Program-made: the position numbers and the translations under genes
From: Pseudomonadota bacterium
GTDB lineage: Bacteria > Pseudomonadota > Alphaproteobacteria > Acetobacterales > Acetobacteraceae
Direction of reading: 5' to 3'
Assembly (NCBI GenBank): GCA_021828605.1
Contig: JAJZEG010000371.1
Location: forward strand, 1 to 5,413
DNA length: 5,413 bases
The notes under the pieces: model-generated
The model's input: the letters and a program-made list of their open reading frames with translations, nothing else
What the model was told of the DNA's origin: nothing
The model's database searches: none
Part shown: positions 1-4,881 of the stretch, one piece after another
Position numbering within the stretch: position 1 is the first letter of the stretch
How the letters are laid out: each line of letters opens with the position of its first letter

Positions 1-1
1 A

Positions 2-739
2 AGCCAATCCAATCGCTCCATGCAGGATGTGCTGACCGAAGCCTCAACCCTGCTTGCGGGATTATCATCGGCGGCCGGTTTGGTGTTAGCGCCCAAATCC
101 GAAGGCCCGATCAAGCATATCGAGTTCGTGCCACTCGGCCCCGGACGCGCCTTGGTGGTGCTGGTCACCGCCGATGGCCAGGTCGAGAACCGGGTGATCG
201 AAACCCCGCCCGGGCTGCCACCCTCAGCCCTGCAGCAGGCAGGGAATTATCTGAACGCCCAGCTCTCTGGCCGCACCTTGACCGAACTACGCGCCCGCGT
301 TGCCGATGATCGCGCGGCGAGCCGAACCGCACTCGACGCCTTGGCCAGCAATGTGGTGGAAGCTGGCTTAGCCACCTGGTCGGCGGAAGGACGGGGCGGC
401 TCGTTGATCGTGCGCGGGCAGGCGCGATTGCTCGCTGATATTGATCAGTTGGAAAAACTGGGCGCGATCCAAACCTTGTTTGATCAACTCGAACATCAGG
501 AAACCATGCTGAAATTGCTTGAACTCGCCGAAGGCTCGGACGGGGTGCGCATTTTCATTGGCGCGGAAAGCAGCGTGTTCGGCACGGCGGGCGTCTCAAT
601 GATCGTGGCCCCGGCACGCAACCGCGATGACCGGATCGTCGGCGCCATCGGCGTAATCGGGCCCACGCGAATCAATTATGGCCGAATCATTCCGGTCGTT
701 GACTACACGGCGCGGGTAATCGGGCGATTGCTGGGGTAA
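2..739 (+). CDS. hrcA: Heat-inducible transcription repressor HrcA (5' truncated by window edge)
   Basis: HrcA represses class I heat-shock operons (groESL, and often dnaK/grpE) by binding CIRCE inverted repeats, and depends on GroEL for its active form. The frame is open from base 2, so the gene enters from the left; the visible 245 residues start S-Q-S-N-R-S before the first in-window Met (base 20), which is internal. HrcA proteins are usually about 340-360 residues, so roughly the first 100, holding the winged-helix DNA-binding domain, lie outside. What remains is the GAF-like ligand/dimerisation part. Family-typical segments are LTEASTLLAGLSSAAGLVLA, IKHIEFVPL, the QVENRVIETPPGL stretch, LNAQLSGRTL, and the C-terminal IGPTRINYGRIIPVVDYTA run. 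The stop is TAA at 737-739. It converges on maf. No CIRCE element is visible in the window. Recognition is firm; the frame shows no interruption. Confidence 0.96.
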   Translation, partial: SQSNRSMQDVLTEASTLLAGLSSAAGLVLAPKSEGPIKHIEFVPLGPGRALVVLVTADGQVENRVIETPPGLPPSALQQAGNYLNAQLSGRTLTELRARVADDRAASRTALDALASNVVEAGLATWSAEGRGGSLIVRGQARLLADIDQLEKLGAIQTLFDQLEHQETMLKLLELAEGSDGVRIFIGAESSVFGTAGVSMIVAPARNRDDRIVGAIGVIGPTRINYGRIIPVVDYTARVIGRLLG

Positions 740-744
740 GCTGC

Positions 745-1332
745 TCAGTCCAGTGCGCCATGTTGGCGCAAAAACCCGAGCAACGGCAAAATTGGCAGAC
801 CAAGGATGGTGAAAAAATCCCCATCAATGCGCTCGAAAAGCTGAATCCCCCGACCTTCCAGCCGATAGGCGCCCACACTGGAGAGGCACGCATCGCCCTC
901 GGCGGCCACATAATCGGCGATGAACCGATCGGACAAGGCTCGCATCGTCAATGTCGGCACCGCCAGATGCTGCCAGATCACCTGATGGCCGCGCACACAA
1001 CAGACCGCCGTATGCAGTCGATGCCCCTGACCACTAAGCCTACGCAAGTGATCGGCAGCCTCATCGCGCGAGCCTGGCTTATCGAGCCAGTAATCACCCA
1101 CCGCGAGCATTTGATCAGCGCCAATCACGACGGCAGCCGGATGCCGTGCCGCGACACGCTGCGCCTTGAGCCGAGCCAAAGTTTGCGCGACTGTTCCTGG
1201 CTCAGCGCCTGACGCCGCCGCCTCGCTTTTGACAGCGGCTTCATCGATATCCGCGGGCATTACCTGAAATTCGAGGCCCGCATTGCGCAAAATCGCCGCG
1301 CGCGACTCTGACCCGCTCGCCAGAATAATCAT
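745..1332 (-). CDS. maf: Maf family nucleotide pyrophosphatase
   Basis: Maf proteins are cytoplasmic nucleoside triphosphate pyrophosphatases that hydrolyse non-canonical or selected NTPs to the monophosphate, a pool-cleaning role also linked to cell-division arrest. The product is 195 residues, normal for the family. Motifs seen: LASGSESR (residues 4-11, phosphate-binding loop), GADQ (71-74, with the conserved acidic Asp73), KP (85-86), SVGAYRLEGRG (152-162) and GDFFTILGLP (171-180). I start at the Met giving MIILASGS because it puts the conserved LAS motif at the N-terminus and its ATG overlaps the stop of the upstream metallopeptidase gene as ATGA (1329-1332). A longer reading from 1374 would add 14 unsupported residues. 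No strong Shine-Dalgarno is visible, consistent with translational coupling. Substrate preference (dTTP/UTP type versus m7GTP type) cannot be settled by eye. Confidence 0.93.
   Translation of the reverse strand: MIILASGSESRAAILRNAGLEFQVMPADIDEAAVKSEAAASGAEPGTVAQTLARLKAQRVAARHPAAVVIGADQMLAVGDYWLDKPGSRDEAADHLRRLSGQGHRLHTAVCCVRGHQVIWQHLAVPTLTMRALSDRFIADYVAAEGDACLSSVGAYRLEGRGIQLFERIDGDFFTILGLPILPLLGFLRQHGALD
754..770. other. Perfect 7-bp stem-loop at the hrcA/maf convergence
   Basis: TGCGCCA (754-760), loop TGT, TGGCGCA (764-770) is a perfect inverted repeat 14 bases past the hrcA stop, inside the 3' end of maf (codons for the C-terminal RQHGAL). For the hrcA transcript it lies where a terminator would be expected, but it is followed by AAAAACCC rather than a U-run, so it is not a classical intrinsic terminator. 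It could stabilise the 3' end of hrcA mRNA or be a by-product of maf coding. Confidence 0.35.
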
Positions 1333-2048
1333 CCGCCGATGCGCAATAAAGTTGGTCCGTGACTGGCCAGCCAAAGGCTCGCCGCCTCGCGATGCGGCGT
1401 CAGCCGCTCAACCAATGACCAAAAAGCCGGGCTGTGATTCATTTCCCGCAAATGCGCCACCTCATGGCCGATCACATAATCCTGAACAAAATCCGGCGCC
1501 ATGATCAATCGCCAGGAAAACATCACCGTGCCGTCCGCCGCACAACTGCCCCAGCGCGAACTGGTATCCTTGATCCGCAGGCCAGTGATCCGGCTTTTGA
1601 TCAGCGCCGATTTAGCAGCAGCCTTGGCGGTAAATTGCACGCGCGCCCGCTCGATCAGCGCATCGCGCAACCGCCGAACCAGGAATTCCGACCCGCCGCC
1701 GATGGTGATGCTCGGCTCCGGGCGAAGCGAGATCCGCGCCGCGCCGCGCCAGAGCGGATCATGGATGATGCGGTGTGGAATATTATTGATCGGCACCACC
1801 CCGCCAGCGCGCCAGCTTCGGGGTTTGGGCAAGGCGGCCAGCCGATCGGCAACCCAGTTTTCATGAGCGCGCAGCAACGCCAATCCGGCATGGCGCGACG
1901 CGCGCGGCGGCAAGGTGATCACAATATCGCCATCAAGCGGGCTGATCCGCAGCGCCACCCGCCGCGCGCGATTATTACGGCGCCAGCGCAACCCAGCAGG
2001 CCGCCCTGCAATCAGGATTTGTTCCTGATCCGGCGGCGCCTGTCTCAT
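1329..2048 (-). CDS. YgjP-like zinc metallopeptidase (DUF45 / M48-type fold)
   Basis: This is a 239-residue protein of the YgjP/SprT-like family, predicted soluble zinc metallopeptidases. The zinc site is plain: HEVAH at residues 195-199 with a third ligand His205 in the HEVAHLREMNHSPAFW segment. Just before it is the family hallmark SSRWGSC (163-169). The N-terminal half (about 1-110) is the usual beta-rich, Arg-rich region, with RNNRARRVALRIS (25-37), and contains HENWV (62-66). The catalytic glutamate is Glu196. There is no signal peptide or membrane segment, so it should act in the cytoplasm; E. coli YgjP has no well-established substrate that I know of. The start ATG overlaps the ycgN stop as ATGA (2045-2048) and the gene's own stop overlaps the maf start in the same way, so the three should be translated together. 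No separate Shine-Dalgarno is apparent. Confidence 0.9.
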   Translation of the reverse strand: MRQAPPDQEQILIAGRPAGLRWRRNNRARRVALRISPLDGDIVITLPPRASRHAGLALLRAHENWVADRLAALPKPRSWRAGGVVPINNIPHRIIHDPLWRGAARISLRPEPSITIGGGSEFLVRRLRDALIERARVQFTAKAAAKSALIKSRITGLRIKDTSSRWGSCAADGTVMFSWRLIMAPDFVQDYVIGHEVAHLREMNHSPAFWSLVERLTPHREAASLWLASHGPTLLRIGG

Positions 2049-2521
2049 GACCGGCGGCGCGGTTGCCGCACATCGCGCTGCGGCCAGTCAACGATATGAT
2101 ACTCCAAATCCCCCGCGTGATCCTCGCTGATCACCCGACCGGCCACGGTCACGCCCGCGCGATGCGGGCTCAGCCGATCACCGGTAATCAGCGGATGCCA
2201 TACGGGCAGGCCACGCCCTTCGGCCAAGCGCCGGTAAGCGCAGGAGGGTGGCAGCCAATCGATTTCGGCCAGCATCGGCGCGGTCAAGCCGATGCAATCG
2301 GGCACTTCGCGCCGACGCTCGCCATAGTTGCGACATTGGCAACTGGTCGTATCGAGCAACCGGCACGCAACATTGGTGTAAGCGAGCGCGCCGCTCTCTT
2401 CATCGCGCAACTTATGCAGACAGCACCGGCCACAGCCATCGCACAACGACTCCCATTCGGCCTCGGTCATTTGATCGAGACGTTTAGCCTGCCAGAATGG
2501 TTCCGCGACGGCCTTGGTCAT
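2045..2521 (-). CDS. YcgN family cysteine-cluster protein (UPF0260 / YkgJ-type metal-chelating domain)
   Basis: The 158-residue product matches the YcgN/UPF0260 family. It carries nine cysteines: CDGCGRCC at residues 27-34 (Cys27, 30, 33, 34), then Cys53, 61, 63, 76 and 94, a pattern assigned to zinc- or iron-chelating YkgJ-like domains. Other family segments are PFWQAKRLDQM (8-18), EAEWESLCDGC, TNVACRLLD, CQCRNY, PDCIGLT, WLPPSCAYR and GLPVWHPLITGD. The biochemical role is not established; a cytoplasmic metal-binding protein is the most that can be said. The start at 2521 is chosen because PFWxxKxL is conserved and the frame closes (TGA) at 2540-2542 upstream; Met18 would cut this conserved part off. 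There is no clear Shine-Dalgarno: a strong stem-loop (2524-2549) ends two bases before the ATG. The stop overlaps the next gene's start as ATGA. Confidence 0.92.
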   Translation of the reverse strand: MTKAVAEPFWQAKRLDQMTEAEWESLCDGCGRCCLHKLRDEESGALAYTNVACRLLDTTSCQCRNYGERRREVPDCIGLTAPMLAEIDWLPPSCAYRRLAEGRGLPVWHPLITGDRLSPHRAGVTVAGRVISEDHAGDLEYHIVDWPQRDVRQPRRRS

Positions 2522-2523
2522 GA

Positions 2524-2549
2524 CCCATGGTAACGCGTGTCACCATGGG
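2524..2549 (-). promoter_or_regulatory. Strong stem-loop directly upstream of the ycgN start codon
   Basis: In the minus-strand RNA, CCCAUGGUGAC, loop ACGC, then GUUACCAUGGG forms an 11-bp stem with a single G-U pair and a 4-base loop. It begins 13 bases after the SYLF gene stop and ends two bases before the ycgN ATG. On the plus strand the same pair would be an A-C mismatch, so the structure favours the minus-strand transcript. No U-run follows, so a simple intrinsic terminator is unlikely; blocking of ribosome access to ycgN, or mRNA processing or stability between the two cistrons, fits better. The role is inferred only. Confidence 0.55.
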
Positions 2550-2562
2550 ATGGAAGCCAATA

Positions 2563-3309
2563 TCAACCGCCGAATCGCGCTAACATCGCCCGCAGCGGGT
2601 TCGCACCGGCATTTTGCGCAGCCATATTCACCACAATCTGCCGCGGGCCGACGGTGCGGCCATAATATTGCTGATCCAGACCGGAATCATTGGAAAATAC
2701 CGACCCGGACAGCGACACCCCGCCATAGAGCCCGCGCGATTTGGAGAAGGTGATAATATCGGCCCCCACAGCAGTTCCGGTCGAGCCACCGATTCCGGCA
2801 CCAAGGGTCGCAACCGACAGACCCGCATCGGCGCCGACCTTGAACTGACTATTCAGGAACGCGTTGAGCGCCGTCTGATTCATCAGCAGCATCATCACCT
2901 CGGCATCCTGCGCGCCGATTTGCAGGCCGAAACTGCCGCTGCCCATGGTATAAAACGCCGGATCCGACCAAGAACCGCTGGCCGCGCGCGACACCAGAAC
3001 ACAATCGCCGCCTTCGCCACCGATGAAAAACCCCGCTTTGAAAATGCGCGGACAAACGACCACCGCCTTAGCCCGGCGCAAGAATTGCGACGCCTGATTA
3101 CCCGCCGCGCCACCGTTGCCGAGCATGGTTTCAACGGTCAAGGTCGAGCGATCAACCAAGACCTGCGCCCCATTGCCGTTGGCAGCGGACGCGCCGGTGG
3201 AACAGGCCGTGAGCGGGGCGGCAATCATCAACGAAACAGCTCCAACGCGCGCGAGCCGATGCTTGAACATGCCGCGCGCGGCGGCCTTGACGACGTGACG
3301 AACAGTCAT
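2563..3309 (-). CDS. SYLF (Ysc84/DUF500) domain lipoprotein
   Basis: The 248-residue product has an N-terminal lipoprotein signal followed by a bacterial SYLF domain, a lipid-binding module related to eukaryotic SH3YL1/Ysc84. The signal is a basic stretch (MTVRHVVKAAARGMFKHRLA), a hydrophobic core AVSLMIAAPLTA and the lipobox L-T-A-C with the lipidated Cys at residue 36. The SYLF domain covers about residues 60-220, with RRAKAVVVCPRIFKAGFF, GSWSDPAFYTMGSGSFGLQI, VGADIITFSKSRGLYGGVSL and QQYYGR. It should be membrane-anchored on the periplasmic side; specific function is unknown. I chose the ATG at 3307-3309 because GGAG lies 7 bases upstream. A longer reading from 3375 lacks support, and an inner Met at 3270 would give a more typical 22-residue signal but has no ribosome site. 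Lys at +2 or Asp at +2 is absent (Ser follows Cys), so outer-membrane sorting is likely. Confidence 0.92.
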   Translation of the reverse strand: MTVRHVVKAAARGMFKHRLARVGAVSLMIAAPLTACSTGASAANGNGAQVLVDRSTLTVETMLGNGGAAGNQASQFLRRAKAVVVCPRIFKAGFFIGGEGGDCVLVSRAASGSWSDPAFYTMGSGSFGLQIGAQDAEVMMLLMNQTALNAFLNSQFKVGADAGLSVATLGAGIGGSTGTAVGADIITFSKSRGLYGGVSLSGSVFSNDSGLDQQYYGRTVGPRQIVVNMAAQNAGANPLRAMLARFGG

Positions 3310-3390
3310 GCGAAATCTCCGTTTGGCTAATCGATCATTCTCTTCATACCGTGATATAAGGAGATTGTGTGGCAATAGCGGAAAAACTAC
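3310..3390 (-). promoter_or_regulatory. AT-rich intergenic leader of the SYLF gene, probable promoter region
   Basis: The 81 bases between the phosphatase stop and the SYLF gene start are the longest gene-free stretch here and are only about 40% GC in a window of roughly 60%. A TTGCCA that resembles a -35 box (minus strand, about 3370-3375) is present, but no good -10 lies 16-18 bases on; TATATC is too close and TATGAA is too far. A separate transcription start for the SYLF-ycgN-ygjP-maf group is therefore likely from layout and composition, but I cannot place the boxes. There is no terminator-like hairpin for the upstream operon. Confidence 0.35.
3317..3320 (-). promoter_or_regulatory. Ribosome binding site of the SYLF lipoprotein gene
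   Basis: GGAG on the minus strand lies 7 bases before the ATG at 3307-3309. It is the clearest Shine-Dalgarno in front of any gene start on the minus strand and decides the start of the SYLF gene against the longer (3375) and shorter (3270) alternatives. Confidence 0.7.
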
Positions 3391-4056
3391 TTAAATTGCA
3401 GAATGTTCATTAATTGTTACGGTGCGCCATGCACCCGCGGCGATTGCCGCTGGCGTAACCGCTGGCGTCGGATGCCAGCCAGTATGATATTCCAACACCG
3501 TCAGCGATAAATTCTCAATCGCCACACTCAAGGCCTGATGGGCGGTGAGGTCGAGCGCATGCGCCACCGCCGCCCGGATCGCGCCGCCGTGCGAGATTGC
3601 CACCACATCCGCACCGAGATGAGTTTGCGCGTGTTTGGTGAGTGCTGCGCCAACCCGGCGGCGCAACTGCGCGAAACTCTCGCCACCCGGCGGCTCCGCG
3701 TCGCCGCCGATCGGCCAAAACGGGTGTTCGGCACGCACCCCGGCAAATTCCGTCATGCTGCGACCTTCCCAATGACCAAAACTCTGTTCGATCAGGTCTG
3801 GCTCGATGGTGAGCTCGGTCGTGCCATACCCGGCCTGGCTGATCGCCTCAGCGGTGCGGTGGGTTCGGCTGAGCGGGGTGACCAACCAGTGCGCATCACG
3901 CGGCAATGCCCGCGCCAAATACGCATAGCGTGGCTGATCGGCCACCATCCGCTGACCACAAACCGGCACGTCGCGCTGGCCGTATAATTCCGCGAGCGCC
4001 TCGGGCGCCACAACGGCGTGGCGGATGAGCCAAAATCGGGTGGTGGTGCGCTGCAT
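3391..4056 (-). CDS. Histidine phosphatase superfamily protein, CobC-like
   Basis: The 221-residue cytoplasmic protein has the phosphoglycerate-mutase-like histidine phosphatase fold. Catalytic elements seen: LIRHA at residues 10-14 (phospho-accepting His13 with Arg12), PLSRTHRTA at 61-69 (Arg64), Glu90 in the LIEQSFGHWEG segment (general acid/base side), and SHGGA at 155-159 (His156). The usual RHG is RHA here. YGQRDVPV (25-32) and GGESFAQL (124-131) recall alpha-ribazole-5'-phosphate phosphatases (CobC), but no other cobalamin gene is in view, so the substrate is left open. The start ATG lies 15 bases after the permease stop and the frame closes directly upstream at that stop, so no longer start is possible; the Shine-Dalgarno is poor (AGGG, about 13 bases away). 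The last codons are unusually AT-rich compared with the rest. It is likely co-transcribed with the ABC transporter. Confidence 0.88.
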   Translation of the reverse strand: MQRTTTRFWLIRHAVVAPEALAELYGQRDVPVCGQRMVADQPRYAYLARALPRDAHWLVTPLSRTHRTAEAISQAGYGTTELTIEPDLIEQSFGHWEGRSMTEFAGVRAEHPFWPIGGDAEPPGGESFAQLRRRVGAALTKHAQTHLGADVVAISHGGAIRAAVAHALDLTAHQALSVAIENLSLTVLEYHTGWHPTPAVTPAAIAAGAWRTVTINEHSAI

Positions 4057-4071
4057 GATTGGGAAATCGCC

Positions 4072-4881
4072 CTATTCGCCGATGGAAATCAAGGCGCCGG
4101 TGCGGCGCGCAGCGCGGAACTGGGCTGCAAAAACAATCACCGAAACGCCCATCCAAACCATATTGAGCGCAAAGGCTGCGCTGATCTGTCCCCAGGCGGG
4201 CGCCTGATGCGCCAAAGCCGCGCGCATGCCCGCAAAAATATGCGCCGCTGGCAGGGCATTTGCCACCGGACGCAGCCAGATCGGCAAGGCGGTGAGCGGA
4301 TAGAACACGCAGGCTATCGGCGTAAGGCCAAACGCCAAGGTCCAGGCCAACGCCTCAGCCGAGGCGCCATAGCGAAACAGCAGCGACACCACCAGCAGCG
4401 CCATCCACCACCCCATCAGGAACAGGTTGAACAGTAATAGGGCCAGCATCGGGCCGATGGCGAACACGTCAAAATGATACAATATCGCCGCGAGAATCGT
4501 CGCCGGGGCCAGACCCACCACCGCGCGCAGCACCGACACGCCGAGCAGGCTGATAATCAGCTCATGCGGGCGCAGCGGGCTGACAAACACATGGCCCAGA
4601 TTGCGCGACCAGATCTCCTCCAGAAACGACAAGGTCACCCCGATCTGCGCGCGCAACGCCACCTCCCACAGTAAAACCCCGCCGATCAGCGCGGCCCCGA
4701 TCGCCAGCGGTTGGCCCGGATGATCATGGGCCAAAAACCGTGCGGTAAAACCCCAAATCAACAATTCCAAAGTCGGCCAATAGCCGAGTTCGAGCAAACG
4801 CGGCCATGATTTGCGATACAGGCACAGATGCCGATAGATCAGCCCCCAGATCCGCCGCGCTGATTGGACCGGAGGCTTCAT
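4072..4881 (-). CDS. ABC-2 type transporter permease
   Basis: This 269-residue integral membrane protein is the permease of an ABC-2 type exporter. About six hydrophobic segments can be read, near residues 33-50, 59-77, 107-135, 141-169, 176-199 and 233-254, with an Arg/Lys-rich cytoplasmic N-terminus. Family marks are the LEEIWSRNLGHVFVSPLRP loop (87-105) followed by HELIISLL, where the ATPase is expected to couple, and a C-terminal stretch from ALPIWLRPVANALP to HIFAGMRAAL (198-223). Such permeases export drugs, polysaccharides, lipid-linked sugars or haem; the cargo cannot be read from sequence. Its ATG overlaps the ATPase stop as ATGA (4878-4881), so the two subunits are translationally coupled and should form a homodimer-plus-homodimer transporter in the inner membrane. 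The stop is TAG at 4072-4074. Confidence 0.93.
   Translation of the reverse strand: MKPPVQSARRIWGLIYRHLCLYRKSWPRLLELGYWPTLELLIWGFTARFLAHDHPGQPLAIGAALIGGVLLWEVALRAQIGVTLSFLEEIWSRNLGHVFVSPLRPHELIISLLGVSVLRAVVGLAPATILAAILYHFDVFAIGPMLALLLFNLFLMGWWMALLVVSLLFRYGASAEALAWTLAFGLTPIACVFYPLTALPIWLRPVANALPAAHIFAGMRAALAHQAPAWGQISAAFALNMVWMGVSVIVFAAQFRAARRTGALISIGE

Noticed and set aside
1333..1374. Longer Maf start at 1374
   Set aside because: The extra 14 residues precede the conserved MIILAS start, overlap the metallopeptidase gene by more than 40 bases, and have no ribosome site, whereas the ATG at 1332 makes a clean ATGA overlap.
1434..2099. A 221-codon plus-strand open frame opposite the metallopeptidase gene
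   Set aside because: It is rich in Arg, Pro, His and Gln, matches no family I recognise, and lies opposite a gene with an intact HEVAH zinc site and SSRWGSC motif. It is the usual shadow frame of GC-rich coding DNA.
2063..2533. A 156-codon plus-strand open frame opposite ycgN
   Set aside because: No recognisable motif; the minus strand encodes all nine family cysteines of YcgN in order.
2524..2549. The stem-loop before ycgN as an intrinsic terminator
   Set aside because: No U-run follows the stem on the minus strand; the sequence continues UCAUGACCAAGG into the ycgN coding region.
2614..3330. A 238-codon plus-strand open frame opposite the SYLF gene
   Set aside because: Composition is skewed to Arg, His and Gly with no recognisable domain, and the opposite strand carries a clear SYLF domain with lipobox and ribosome site.
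3538..3987. A 149-codon plus-strand open frame opposite the histidine phosphatase
   Set aside because: Shadow frame; the minus strand holds RHA, SRT, Glu90 and SHGG catalytic elements in the correct spacing.
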